The notes under the pieces are model-generated. The model ran no database searches and was not told where the DNA came from. It saw only the letters and a program-made list of their open reading frames with translations. Shown one piece after another: positions 17,678-27,800 of a stretch of DNA of 28,359 nt (its first letter is position 1; the number at the start of each line of letters is the position of its first letter). The stretch comes from a virus, in IMG/VR virus record IMGVR_UViG_3300030331_005519, positions 1-28,359 of that record. One strand, 5' to 3'. The position numbers and the translations under genes are program-made.

Positions 17678-18356
17678 CTACTTTACAAAAGAAACAGAAG
17701 AATACATAGTTAAATTTAACGAGTCTGAAGATCAGGATTATAGGAAAAAGATCTTTACAGAACACATTTACTACCCTTTTTACAAGCTAGCAGAGAATAT
17801 TATTCATACATTTAAGTTCTACTATACTGACGTAGAGAAAATAGAAGACTTAAAACATGAAATAGTATCAGTTATTTACGAAGAAAAGATTATGAAGTTT
17901 GATCCTACTAATGGAGCTAAAGCATATTCTTATTTTGGTACTATAGTAAAAAGATGGTTAATAAACTATAATAACAAAAACTACAAAAAGCTTAAACAGG
18001 TAGGAAACTTTTCAGATATAGAAGATCAGTACGAACAAGAGCTAAAAGTAGACCATAAGGCAGCTAAAAACTTAAGTGATTTTATCGATAACTGGGTAGA
18101 GCATGCATACGATATAATGGATGATATGTTTACTAAAGAAGCAGATAAACATATAGCAGATGCAGTTCTTACTATTTTTAGGACTAGACATGACTTAGAT
18201 ATTTTTAAAAAGAAAGCTCTTTATATCTATATAAGAGAAATGACTGATTGCGATACTCCTAACCTAACAAAAGTAATAAACGTATTAAAAGCAGACTTTA
18301 GAAAACGCTACCAAAAAGCCTACGATATTGGACTTTTACGAAATAATTCTGATTAA
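17652..18356 (+). CDS. Late-transcription sigma factor, T4 gp55-like
   Basis: The 234-residue protein resembles the sigma-70-like late factors of T4-type phages. The core EKIEDLKHEIVSVIYEEKIM and FDPTNGAKAYSYFGTIVKRW, followed by LINYNNKNYKKLKQV, corresponds to sigma region 2: binding to the polymerase clamp and recognition of the -10 element. There is no clear region 4, as expected for gp55. In T4, gp55 directs RNA polymerase to late promoters together with gp33 and the sliding clamp; neither partner is in this window. Its place just before the tail module fits late-gene control. Confidence 0.75.
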   Translation: MARKRSKANYFTKETEEYIVKFNESEDQDYRKKIFTEHIYYPFYKLAENIIHTFKFYYTDVEKIEDLKHEIVSVIYEEKIMKFDPTNGAKAYSYFGTIVKRWLINYNNKNYKKLKQVGNFSDIEDQYEQELKVDHKAAKNLSDFIDNWVEHAYDIMDDMFTKEADKHIADAVLTIFRTRHDLDIFKKKALYIYIREMTDCDTPNLTKVINVLKADFRKRYQKAYDIGLLRNNSD

Positions 18357-18358
18357 AA

Positions 18359-18368
18359 CTATTTATTA
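18359..18368 (+). promoter_or_regulatory. CTATTTATTA motif upstream of the tail module
   Basis: CTATTTATTA begins 2 bp after the sigma-factor stop and ends 10 bp before ATG 18379, the first gene of the structural block. It is the best-placed copy for a late-promoter reading. Confidence 0.4.
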
Positions 18369-18378
18369 ATAAAGAATT

Positions 18379-18750
18379 ATGAGCATCGATAAAGAAATAT
18401 TTAAAGGTAAAACTTTATCCGACCTTTTTGGAGAGATATACGATAACTCTAAAGAAACGAAAGCCCAGGTAAAAGGGCTTATAGGAGAGCTAAAACCTCT
18501 TATAGAAAATATTGGTGACGCTACACTCTTAGTACCTATGATAAAAGAGTATATGGAGATAGGCGTAAAAAATGATGAACACTTAATCAAGCTAGCCCAA
18601 GTAATACAAAGACTAGAAGCAACTATAGCTAGAGGTGGAGTGGAAGAATTTGATTTATCTGAACTTCAAGACTTAATAGAAGAGCAAGGTCTTATGGATG
18701 ATGAAGTAAAGCAGGTAGGAGAAGGTAAAAAAGATACAGAAGAAGAATAA
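18379..18750 (+). CDS. Hypothetical helical protein at the head of the tail module
   Basis: A 123-residue mostly helical protein (LFGEIYDNSKETKAQVKGLI; HLIKLAQVIQRLEATIARGG) with a strongly acidic C-terminus (LIEEQGLMDDEVKQVGEGKK). It has no membrane segment. The two-base gap to the putative spike gene suggests a chaperone, scaffold or small baseplate component, an inference from position only. Confidence 0.6.
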   Translation: MSIDKEIFKGKTLSDLFGEIYDNSKETKAQVKGLIGELKPLIENIGDATLLVPMIKEYMEIGVKNDEHLIKLAQVIQRLEATIARGGVEEFDLSELQDLIEEQGLMDDEVKQVGEGKKDTEEE

Positions 18751-18752
18751 AC

Positions 18753-19886
18753 ATGTTATTAGGTAATCCTGAAATTGGCAGCTTAGGAGATGCAGTAGAG
18801 TTTTCACTCAAAGGCCTTGAATTAGCTAGAGTACAAGATATAATCTTAGGTAAAGATAATACCGAGTATGAAAAATTTGGGGCTGAAAAAAGTGTTGGAG
18901 CTATTAAATATAGATTACTATCAGATAAAAATGTAACTAAAGACAAAGAAGATCTTCCTGTAGCTTTTCCATTAGATGATAGAGCAAGGAGCTACCCTTT
19001 AAAAAACGAAATTGTACTCTTAACCAAAGCCCCATCAGGATTCGAAAACGATGAAAATAGTAGAACTTACTACCTCTCTATAGTATCCCTATTTGATAAC
19101 GTAAACCATAATTCTATTCATCCTGATTATAGCACCTTAGACTTAGGAAATGACCTACCGGAAGTAAAAGTTAATAATCTTCAACCTTATTCTGGCGACT
19201 ATATCATACAGGGTAGACTTGGTAATTCATTAAGATTTTCTGGTTATGCCCATCCAGATAACAAATATACTGATGATAGCAATAACGGTAAACCTTTTAC
19301 TATAATTAGAAACGGTCAATTTGACACTGAAAATAATGGAATGTTACAAGAAGATATCAATCAAGATGATTCTTCTATATATTTAACCTCAGATCATACC
19401 ATACCACTAGAACAAATTAGAGATAAGTTTGATAGTAATACTAAAGATCCTATTTTAGGAAATGAATATAAAGGTAGGCAGATAATAGTTGACTCAGGTA
19501 GAATATTCTTAAATGCTAAAGATGAAGATATACTATTGTCAAGTAAAGAATCTTTCGGAGTATCGTCTAAAGATGTAAGCATAGATGGTGAAGACTACAT
19601 AGGTTTAGATGCTAAGAAAATATATTTAGGAGAAAGAGCCAGAAGGCTTGAAGATGAACCTGCTATTAAAGGAGATGCACTTGAAAGCTATTTAAATACA
19701 TTAAATATGTTATTAATAGATTTTTGCGATACAGTGAAAGCAGGTAGGGGTGTAGCTAAAACTCAAGCCCCTGTAGTAAATTTAGGAGTTAAAGTTTTAA
19801 AGTCAGGTATTGTAGGTCTACAAAGAATAATTAACCCAGGTGATAAAAACTCTAACTTAAAATCTAAAAAAGTCTTTATACAGTAA
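18753..19886 (+). CDS. Probable baseplate spike protein (gp5/VgrG-like)
   Basis: The 377-residue protein has an OB-fold-like first part with PLKNEIVLLTKAPSGFENDE and YYLSIVSLFDNVNHN, then GDYIIQGRLGNSLRFSG, which resembles the conserved OB domain of contractile-tail spikes. A short-repeat beta segment follows (GRIFLNAKDEDILLSSKES; SSKDVSIDGEDYIGLDAKKI), as in the beta-helical needle of gp5/gpV proteins, and a helical C-terminus. Such proteins form the trimeric point that pierces the host envelope. No lysozyme domain is visible, unlike T4 gp5. Two similar roles (hub or spike) remain open. Confidence 0.55.
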   Translation: MLLGNPEIGSLGDAVEFSLKGLELARVQDIILGKDNTEYEKFGAEKSVGAIKYRLLSDKNVTKDKEDLPVAFPLDDRARSYPLKNEIVLLTKAPSGFENDENSRTYYLSIVSLFDNVNHNSIHPDYSTLDLGNDLPEVKVNNLQPYSGDYIIQGRLGNSLRFSGYAHPDNKYTDDSNNGKPFTIIRNGQFDTENNGMLQEDINQDDSSIYLTSDHTIPLEQIRDKFDSNTKDPILGNEYKGRQIIVDSGRIFLNAKDEDILLSSKESFGVSSKDVSIDGEDYIGLDAKKIYLGERARRLEDEPAIKGDALESYLNTLNMLLIDFCDTVKAGRGVAKTQAPVVNLGVKVLKSGIVGLQRIINPGDKNSNLKSKKVFIQ

Positions 19887-20719
19887 TGCCACATACTTTA
19901 ATAAGAATAGAAGAAGGAAAAATAGCAGCTTTAGCTTCGTCACTATTAGCTGATGCTAAAATATATGCTACTAACTATGCTAATGAAAAAATAGAAGAAG
20001 AGATAAAAAAATTTTTAGATGCATGTCCACCACCTCAAGTATTAGAATCTATTGCAAATACTGTCAATAAAATCGAATCACTAGAACAGACTTTTGAAAG
20101 AAGAGTAGATAAAGTTGCACAGCTACCTAGAAAATTAGATAAACCTATAAAATTAGCTAAAATAGTAATTGATATTTTAACTCATGTTTTAGAAGCTAAA
20201 TTTACTACTATAGGAGTTATTCCACCAACCGGTGGTCCTGTACCAGGTGTATTAATACCTGAAAGACTAGGTAGAATTTTAACTCAAGCAAGTAGATTAG
20301 AAGATGCTAAAAAAATTGTATTTACTTTAGAAGATGAACAAAAAGGTGTTGAAAGCTTAGTAAGAGGGGTACAAGGAGCGTTTACTCCATTAACTGGTAG
20401 ACTTCAACGATTAAAAGATCTATTAGAAAGATGTGCTCTAGATCCTAGCCTGTCTAAAGAAGAAAGAGACAAGATATTAAATAATAAATTAAAGAAAGAT
20501 GATCTTTCATTACTCGAAGCCTATACTGGAAGAAACGGCAGAGTATATAGTATAGACGTAGTTGACGTATTAGACAATGAAATAAATGTTCCTAGACGTC
20601 AAGCTATAGCTAAAGACTTCAGGGGAATAGTAGTTTTAAGAGGACAACCCTCTTATTCTAGTAACCCTCAAGTGTTAAAAGATGAATTAAAATTCAGAAT
20701 TGACAACCAACTTCCATAA
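19886..20719 (+). CDS. Tail/baseplate structural protein (277 aa)
   Basis: A 277-residue, largely helical protein: long amphipathic helices at ~10-110 (EIKKFLDACPPPQVLESIAN; IESLEQTFERRVDKVAQLPR), a Pro/Gly-rich turn (GVIPPTGGPVPGVLIPERLG, 117-136), more helices, and a final strand region (RNGRVYSIDVVDVLD). Its start shares the last base of the spike gene. The composition and place between spike and wedge genes suggest a hub or hub-associated component; no family name is certain. Confidence 0.6.
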   Translation: MPHTLIRIEEGKIAALASSLLADAKIYATNYANEKIEEEIKKFLDACPPPQVLESIANTVNKIESLEQTFERRVDKVAQLPRKLDKPIKLAKIVIDILTHVLEAKFTTIGVIPPTGGPVPGVLIPERLGRILTQASRLEDAKKIVFTLEDEQKGVESLVRGVQGAFTPLTGRLQRLKDLLERCALDPSLSKEERDKILNNKLKKDDLSLLEAYTGRNGRVYSIDVVDVLDNEINVPRRQAIAKDFRGIVVLRGQPSYSSNPQVLKDELKFRIDNQLP

Positions 20720-20724
20720 ACTAA

Positions 20725-20734
20725 CTATTTATAA
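20725..20734 (+). promoter_or_regulatory. CTATTTATAA motif
   Basis: CTATTTATAA ends 2 bp before ATG 20737, in a 17-bp gap, and differs by one base from the other copies. TATTTATA is also the reverse complement of the T4 late box TATAAATA. Confidence 0.3.
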
Positions 20735-20736
20735 TT

Positions 20737-21186
20737 ATGAAACTAGATGTATTACGTAAAATCATTAGAGAAGAAGTAAGAGCTGCAGTTAAGGAAGAGT
20801 TACAAGATATGCTTAACGAAGCAGTTAAGTATGCTAGTAAACCCGGATTAGTTACTAAAGAAACAGCCGGCACTAACTACAGACAAGTAAAACAAAAAGA
20901 CCTTGCACGAACCTGGTCTACTGGTAAAATGAATACAGGTACAGTTCCGTTAGAAGAGATGCTTCAACAAACTGCTACTAATATGACAAGCGATGACTAT
21001 AAAAACGTAGTTAATGCTGATTCATCAATGGTTAAAAAACCAAGCTTTGCTTCTAATATAGCTACCGATATGGGACTAACTGGTCACTCAGGCCCTCAAC
21101 CAGGTATAGATATTAGTAAATTAGACTTTGTGAAAAGCGCTAAAGCTATTTATGATAAATCATTAGAGAAAGATAGTACAAGATAA
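20737..21186 (+). CDS. Hypothetical baseplate-associated protein (149 aa)
   Basis: A 149-residue protein: a charged N-terminal helix (LRKIIREEVRAAVKEELQDM) that could form a coiled coil, followed by Ser/Thr/Lys-rich low-complexity sequence and a final helix (SKLDFVKSAKAIYDKSLEKD). N-terminal helices of the form RxIIREEVRxAVKEEL are common in phage proteins that bind a partner by that helix. It starts 17 bp after the upstream stop and ends 2 bp before the gp25 gene. The function is unknown. Confidence 0.6.
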   Translation: MKLDVLRKIIREEVRAAVKEELQDMLNEAVKYASKPGLVTKETAGTNYRQVKQKDLARTWSTGKMNTGTVPLEEMLQQTATNMTSDDYKNVVNADSSMVKKPSFASNIATDMGLTGHSGPQPGIDISKLDFVKSAKAIYDKSLEKDSTR

Positions 21187-21188
21187 AA

Positions 21189-21596
21189 ATGCCTACTGAG
21201 TTTAAGAAAATAGATCCATTAGACCTGCAGCCTAGAAAGGCTATAGGAGTTGATATTCCTTTTTCAGGTAATGCAGTATTTAACTCTACCTTTACTACTA
21301 AGGATGCTATTAGAGCTAATCTAATAAACTATTTTTTAACTAACCCAGGTGAAAGATTCTTTAACGTGGATTTTGGAGCAGGACTTAGACAATTATTATT
21401 TGAACCTATAAATGAAGATAATATAGAGGAACTTAGGGGTAAGATTTTAGATGACTTACAAATATTTTTTCCCAAAGTAAAACCGACTAAAATAGAATTA
21501 AATGGCATTCCTGAATCTAATACTGTAGAGTTTACTATGAGATACGCTATAGCAGATAGTAATATAGAAGACGATATATTGATAAATTTTGAATAA
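21189..21596 (+). CDS. Baseplate wedge protein, gp25 family
   Basis: The 135-residue protein is a clear gp25/GPW-family member: KDAIRANLINYFLTNPGERF (38-57), NVDFGAGLRQLLFEPINEDN and ILDDLQIFFPKVKPTKIELN, with beta strands to the end. The ER residues in NPGERF and the FG.GL..LLFEP segment are hallmarks. gp25 is the small wedge subunit that contacts the tail sheath start and is sheath/baseplate-conserved across contractile systems. Its length is normal for the family. It overlaps the gp6-like gene by one base. Confidence 0.9.
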   Translation: MPTEFKKIDPLDLQPRKAIGVDIPFSGNAVFNSTFTTKDAIRANLINYFLTNPGERFFNVDFGAGLRQLLFEPINEDNIEELRGKILDDLQIFFPKVKPTKIELNGIPESNTVEFTMRYAIADSNIEDDILINFE

Positions 21597-23422
21597 TGGC
21601 TAAAAAAGAAAGAGAAATAAAATATTCCAACCGGGACTTTAACGACTTTAGATCCTCATTAGTGGAAATGGCTAAAAGCTACTTCCCTGATACATTTAAC
21701 GACTTTTCTGATACATCACCAGGAATGATGTTTATCGAAATGGCTGCATATGTTGGAGACGTATTATCGTTCTACCAGGATACTCAACTACAGGAAACCT
21801 TTTTAAATTACGCTCAAGACAAAAAGAACTTATTTAACTTAGCGTACATGATGGGGTATAAACCTAAAATCACAGGAGTATCAGAAGTAGAACTAACCGT
21901 ATCCTGTATAGTACCTGCTAATGCATCAGACAGTTACAATCCTAATTGGGCACACGCTGTAGTAGTTAATCCTAACTCAGTTATAACATCTACTGATAAA
22001 TCTAATACAGACTTTATAACTATGGATCCAGTAGATTTTCAATTTAGCAGCTCTTTTGATCCTACAGAAGTTATAATTAATTCTATATCTAGCGGCAACC
22101 CTGCAGAGTATACTCTTAAGAAAAAAGTAAAAGCATTTTCTGGTACTGTTAAGTCGAGTACATTTGAAATAGATTCATCGGAAAAATTTAAAACTCTCAC
22201 TATTTCGGATACAAATATAGTAGGAATATTAGACATTACCGGTAGTAGTGGAGATACGTATTTTGAAGTACCGTTTTTAGGTCAAGATACCGTTTTTGTA
22301 GACTCAACTAATGGTGGAGCTGATGCAGGACAAGTTCCTTTTGTACTTAATTTAAGAAAAGCTCCTAAAAGGTTTACAACAAGACTTCAATCTAATAACG
22401 ACCTAAAGATACAATTTGGTGCAGGAACCTATGATAGTGACGACTCAGTTCTTTTACCTGATCCTACTAACGTTGGTAGCGGAACTAATCAAGGTATAAA
22501 AAGATTAGATGCAGCATGGGATCCTTCTAACTTTACTTTTAGTAGAGCTTACGGTATAGCACCTAATGAAGACCTGCTAGTAAGGTACATAACAGGAGGA
22601 GGAGTAAGTGCTAACGTACCTGCTAATACTATTTCTACCAAATCAGGAGCTTCTATTAACCTTAGGAGTAACGCTTCAACCGATAATGTTACTTTCAATA
22701 ACACTCAACCAGCCAAAGGAGGTAGAGAAGGAGATACTGTAACTGAATTAAGAGAAAACTCTCTAAGAGCTTTTAATGAGCAAGGAAGAGCAGTAACGTT
22801 ACAGGATTATACTATAAGATCATTATCCCTTCCAAGCAAGTTTGGTAGTATAGGAAAAGTATTTGTTACTCAAGATAAAAGAACTAATACTAATACTACT
22901 GATGCAATAGTAGATAACAATCCTTTAGCACTATCAGTTTATGTATTAGCATACGATAATAATAAAAACCTAACTACAGCATCATCTACATTAAAACAAA
23001 ATCTTAAAACATACCTGAGCGAGTGGATAGTTTTATCCGATAGTGTGAATATAAAAGATGCATTTGTAGTAAATATAGGAGTAAACTATGAAATTATAGT
23101 CAGACCTAACTATACAGGTAGAAATGTACTTTTAGACTGTAACCTAGTATTACAGGATTATTTTGATATTTCAAAAAGAAGTATAAATCAAACTATTAAT
23201 TTAGCTGAACTATTTGTCTTGCTTGATAAAGTTAAAGGAGTTCAAACAGTTCAAAAAATTGAAATAGTAAACAAGACAACAAGTGATGGAGCTTATTCTC
23301 AATATGGATACGATATACCAGGAGCTACTAGAAGTAGTGTAATATACCCTTCTTTCGATCCATGTATTTTTGAAATTAAGTTTCCTACATTAGATATTAA
23401 AGGACGAATAACAACATTATAA
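21596..23422 (+). CDS. Baseplate wedge protein, gp6 / baseplate J-like
   Basis: The 608-residue protein begins KYSNRDFNDFRSSLVEMAKS, then DTSPGMMFIEMAAYVGDVLS and FYQDTQLQETFLNYAQDKKN, the standard N-terminus of gp6-like wedge proteins. RENSLRAFNEQGRAVTLQDY (about 380-400) matches the baseplate-J core, followed by YVLAYDNNKNL, a strand-rich domain and DYFDISKRSINQTINLAELF. gp6 dimers link wedges into the baseplate ring. The length is close to that of T4 gp6. It sits in the normal 25-6 order. Confidence 0.88.
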   Translation: MAKKEREIKYSNRDFNDFRSSLVEMAKSYFPDTFNDFSDTSPGMMFIEMAAYVGDVLSFYQDTQLQETFLNYAQDKKNLFNLAYMMGYKPKITGVSEVELTVSCIVPANASDSYNPNWAHAVVVNPNSVITSTDKSNTDFITMDPVDFQFSSSFDPTEVIINSISSGNPAEYTLKKKVKAFSGTVKSSTFEIDSSEKFKTLTISDTNIVGILDITGSSGDTYFEVPFLGQDTVFVDSTNGGADAGQVPFVLNLRKAPKRFTTRLQSNNDLKIQFGAGTYDSDDSVLLPDPTNVGSGTNQGIKRLDAAWDPSNFTFSRAYGIAPNEDLLVRYITGGGVSANVPANTISTKSGASINLRSNASTDNVTFNNTQPAKGGREGDTVTELRENSLRAFNEQGRAVTLQDYTIRSLSLPSKFGSIGKVFVTQDKRTNTNTTDAIVDNNPLALSVYVLAYDNNKNLTTASSTLKQNLKTYLSEWIVLSDSVNIKDAFVVNIGVNYEIIVRPNYTGRNVLLDCNLVLQDYFDISKRSINQTINLAELFVLLDKVKGVQTVQKIEIVNKTTSDGAYSQYGYDIPGATRSSVIYPSFDPCIFEIKFPTLDIKGRITTL

Positions 23423-23423
23423 G

Positions 23424-24539
23424 ATGGCAGTATTTAAAATTTTTCCAAGTGCAGATGCTTTTGTAAATACTCAAGTAGTAACAGCTAATATGGGTTTTGA
23501 TGAAATGCTTGAAATAGCAGGATACCCTGTAAACGATGTAGGGCAAACTTCAAGATCTATAGTTAGATTTAAAACTTCTGAAATACAGAACGTACTTAAT
23601 AATAAAGTAGGAAATATCCCTTTTACTGCTAGTATAGATTTAAAAGTAGCCGAAGCTTATGAAATGCCAGCTACTCATTCAATATTTTGCTACCCCTTAG
23701 CGGAATCGTGGTCTGAAGGAGTAGGTAAGTTTGCCGATGATATAAGCACAGGTTCAGCTGATAAATCAGGAGTATCTTGGTTTTATAGATCTCCTAATGA
23801 AGAAGATGCATGGAAAACTGAATCGTTTGCCACCTATCAGACAGCATCATATAACTCAACCTACCCTGGAGGGTGTTCTTGGTATACAGCATCTAATACA
23901 GCTAATTTAGAAGCTACTCAATCTTTTTCTGAAAATGACGATTTTGATATCAATATAGATGTTACTAACTCAGTACACCTTCATTATTCTGGAACCTTAG
24001 ATAATAACGGGTTTATACTTAAACTAGACGATGAACTAGAGTTTAATACTAGTGCGTCATTAATTAATAAATACTATAGTAGAAATACTAATACTATATA
24101 TCCTCCTAGCTTAATTATATCATGGGACGATCAAACATACTCTACCGGAAGCCTATCAGTTCTTGATACATCACAGGCTGTAGTAGAAGTAACTAATAAC
24201 AGAGGAGAGTACCCTGATGAAGGTAAATATAGATTTAGATTACTTTCTAGACCTAAACATCCTACAAGAACCTTCACAACCGGATCTATATTTAAAACCA
24301 ATCACGCTCTTCCTTCAGGATCAGTATATGGATTAAAAGATGAATATACAGAAGAAATGGAAATACCTTTTAATACTGCAACTACTAAAGTAAGTTGTGA
24401 TTCAAGTGGTTCATTTATAGACCTATTCATGGATGGTTTACAGCCTGAAAGATATTATAGATTATTAATAAAAAGCGAATTAGATGGAAGTACTGTTATA
24501 GACGACAGTAATATTTTTAAAGTAGTAAGACATGGGTAA
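23424..24539 (+). CDS. Beta-rich tail protein, DNRLRE-like N-terminal domain
   Basis: A 371-residue protein beginning FKIFPSADAFVNTQVVTANM, then MLEIAGYPVNDVGQTSRSIV with VRFKTSEI, similar in layout to DNRLRE/CBM-type beta-sandwich domains (a D-A-x-V start, a middle L.V strand, R....RF). Aromatic- and Ser/Thr-rich strands fill the rest, including WKTESFATYQTASYNSTYPG and GGCSWYTAS. The C-terminal part (TRTFTTGSIFKTNHALPSGS) is also beta-rich. It probably sits on the baseplate periphery or a fibre. It is separated by one base from the gp6 gene and overlaps the next gene by eight. Confidence 0.6.
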   Translation: MAVFKIFPSADAFVNTQVVTANMGFDEMLEIAGYPVNDVGQTSRSIVRFKTSEIQNVLNNKVGNIPFTASIDLKVAEAYEMPATHSIFCYPLAESWSEGVGKFADDISTGSADKSGVSWFYRSPNEEDAWKTESFATYQTASYNSTYPGGCSWYTASNTANLEATQSFSENDDFDINIDVTNSVHLHYSGTLDNNGFILKLDDELEFNTSASLINKYYSRNTNTIYPPSLIISWDDQTYSTGSLSVLDTSQAVVEVTNNRGEYPDEGKYRFRLLSRPKHPTRTFTTGSIFKTNHALPSGSVYGLKDEYTEEMEIPFNTATTKVSCDSSGSFIDLFMDGLQPERYYRLLIKSELDGSTVIDDSNIFKVVRHG

Positions 24540-24891
24540 AATAAGGCTTACAAAAAAAGTTTTAGATAAAGACGATTTTAATAAATCAATAGACTCTTCT
24601 TTTAAAACATTCATTACTCCTGAAGTAGAACCAGAAACAGATTCTATACAGGAATTATTTAGACTATATAGTAAGTTTTATTTTGAAATACCCTTAGAAG
24701 GAGAACAAGTATCTCATACTTTTCTAATAAAAGAAAGTAGCAAGCTTATACAGGTAGAAAAAGATAATGAAGCTATTCAGCCATTATTAGATGAAATAGC
24801 TGAACTAAGACAAAGATTATTAGAACAGCAACAACAAGCATTAGAAGAAGATATAGAACGATCAAATAGAGAAGCAAATGCCGCAAATTGA
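24532..24891 (+). CDS. Small tail protein with C-terminal coiled coil
   Basis: A 119-residue protein: charged N-terminal part (KIRLTKKVLDKDDFNKSIDS), a middle with LFRLYSKFYFEIPLEGEQVS, and a C-terminal Glu/Gln-rich coiled coil (IAELRQRLLEQQQQALEEDI). It overlaps its neighbours by 8 and 14 bp, so stoichiometric expression with them is likely. A connector or fibre-attachment role is possible but not shown. Confidence 0.6.
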   Translation: MGKIRLTKKVLDKDDFNKSIDSSFKTFITPEVEPETDSIQELFRLYSKFYFEIPLEGEQVSHTFLIKESSKLIQVEKDNEAIQPLLDEIAELRQRLLEQQQQALEEDIERSNREANAAN

Positions 24892-27800
24892 TTATAAAAT
24901 AAACTTAATAGAACCTGAAACGTTACAGAAATTCGAGAGTAGAGATACTACCGTAATCGAATCTTTTTCTATTAATTCTGCATTTAAAGCTTTTGAAAAT
25001 AAAGTTGAGCTTCATATATTTTCTATGGATAACGACCTCTTACAGTCTTATCCTAACTATAACGATCAAGCATATTTAGCAGGCTCTCAAGGTAATAACG
25101 ATGGTAGCGTAGTTGAGATGACCCTTGACCCGATGGGTGATATGCAAAAGAAAGGATTTACAGGCGGGGATATAAAACTTGTATACAATTTCTTAGATGA
25201 TATATACTCAGATAATAAGCTTCCAGTTACTTTTTTCATAGAAGAAATATCTAAAGATAGAACAGAATTAAGACTTCTGACTACCCAAGCTACAGATGAA
25301 TATTTAGATAAACAGACTGAAGAGTTAAAAAAAGAACTTGAAAGCAAATCTTACTTAGACGACTTTAGACTTAACTTCGGTTCTAATAATTTAGTTATAG
25401 GAGTAAATATAGACTCTCAACCTTATAGAGACTTTACCTCTATAGTAGTTAAACTGTATAAGCCTTTACCTCCTGAGTTTGGCATTAAAAGCACACTTAC
25501 CCTGGATAGGTTAGTAGCTGATTCAACAGCATACGAAATAGAAGGAACAACGATACCCGACACTATATCAGTTCCTCATATCAAACCACCAAACTTTAAT
25601 ATAGAAGAAGAAAAAGAAATAGTATCATCTACTGAATACTTTAATTATAACGAACTTTTTAACTTTCCAATCAGTGAAAGCTTTAGACAGCTTAACTCAC
25701 TATTTAGTGAAAAAGGTATAGACATAAGTATAGATTATGCAAATTTTGATGAATTCATTCACTTTGGCTCTATAACTGATAGATTAGAAAACTTTAGGTT
25801 TAAAGTAAATCAAATATCGTCTTCTCAAGCTCTGCATGATAATGCAGTAAGCGTTACCGGTACTAAGACTTCTCATTTAAACTTTTATAGTTCAAGTATA
25901 AAAAATATAATCGATAACTTTGATCATTACGAAAGATTCCTTTATTATGAATCAAGCTCTCATTCTTGGCCTAAACAGGTAGGCCCTAACGGTATAATTG
26001 AAAAGCCCTATATAATAGCTACAGGTTCTGCTACCGGGTCATGGTACGATGAAAAAATATTATCTGCTAGCAATTTTGACGTATCTAATCAAACAAGACT
26101 GATTAACGCAGTACCTGCTTATATTCAAGACGATACTGATAATGCTCCTTTTGTTACATTTGGTAATATGATAGGTCAGCATTTTGATAATGTATGGATA
26201 TACTCTAAAGCATTATCAGATAAGTACGATGCAGATAATAGAATAAATAAAGGTATCCCAGCTCAATTAGTAGAAGAAGCTTTAAGAAACTTTGGAGTTA
26301 AGTTATATGCCAGTAATAGATCAATAGAAGATTTAATATCTGTATACCAAGGAGAGCTTTACAATACCGGTAGTGAATTAATAAACTCATTTACTACTGG
26401 ATCCTTAACTGGCTCTCAAGCTTTAGTTTCAGAAGATCAGTATAGAACTCAATTATACAAAAGACTGTACCATAATTTACCTTACTTGTTAAAATCTAAA
26501 GGTACCGAAAGAGGAGTAAAAGCATTAATAACTAGCTTTGGTATACCAACTAATAATAATTATACCGGAGCTAATGGAAGTCATAATGGATTATTAGTAA
26601 GAACAGTAGGAGGAGGTATGGTTGATTCTGCATCTAATGCAGCAGGTAATACCCCTAATTTAGGACAATTTACAGAATTTACTTCTTCTCTCGGAAGAGT
26701 AAGAATAGACAATACAGGTAGTATAGAAGGCAGTACTCTATCTCAATATATTTCTATAGTAAAAAGAGATAATAAGTATGCTGACGATTTACATTCTCTT
26801 GAAGTAGGATTTTCTCCAACACACGTTTTAGACGAAAGAATAAATAACTACTTTATTGCTTCTGCTAGTGGACAATTTAATATAGATGATATATTAGGAG
26901 ATCCGGGGTATAACTATTCATCCAGCTATTCTGACTTATTTACTTCTGCTAGCGATATAGTAGGAGATATTTTGACAGGTAGCGGTACTACCCATAGACA
27001 AAATGGTAATTATGTAATATCGGGAAGTAATAATTATAGTGATATGATTAGAACTTTGAAGTTTTATGATAACGTTGTATTCAAATCAGTAAAAGACTAT
27101 ATTCCTGCAAGAAGTAGCGTTAGTGAGGGTATGATTATTAAACCCCATGTATTAGAAAGAAGTAAAATAAAACAAGTACAGATATCCGGTAGCCAACTAC
27201 CTAACTCGTCCTCTCAAGTAATAGCTGATCAATTTGTAGGAGATATCACTCTAACCGGTAGTATCTCTATTAATGAAAATACAGGAAGCTCAGGTGGGGC
27301 TTTTGGTGGTCAAAACCAACTAGAATTAACTATTCCATTAACCGCAAGCTATACAGAACAAGTAATGACATCTGGAGGTTTAGCAACTTATACATACCAT
27401 GATCATGAAGAGGCAAGATATGATGGAGAATTAAGTGGAAGTGTTCTTTCTTCTAGTTATTTTCCTAACGAATTAAATAGAGCAAACATATTTAAGTATG
27501 AAGGAGGAACAGATCTTCAGTATAAGTTCAAAAGAATTGATACTGCTACTGACCCTAGTCCTTCAGCTACTCCTACACCTACCGCTACCCCTACGGTAAC
27601 TCCAACACCGACTAGAACACCTGCTGCTACTCCTTCTAAAACACCTTCTCCTTCACCAGTATGTACACATACAGGTAGTGCAAAAATTGCACATTACGGT
27701 AGCTCCTGTGGCAGTTACAATTTTAGATTCGTATTTGGTACTTATACTGCCGGGTGTGACACTGGAATCGCTTTAGTAGATCAAGCATGCTTTACTGCAG

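Noticed and set aside
6574-25347. Minus-strand open frames, for example 6574-6765, 7493-7726, 16636-16821, 18692-18946, 22039-22236 and 25087-25347
   Set aside because: Each lies fully within, or almost wholly over, a well-supported + strand gene, has no promoter or recognisable product, and is the expected shadow of A+T-rich coding DNA.
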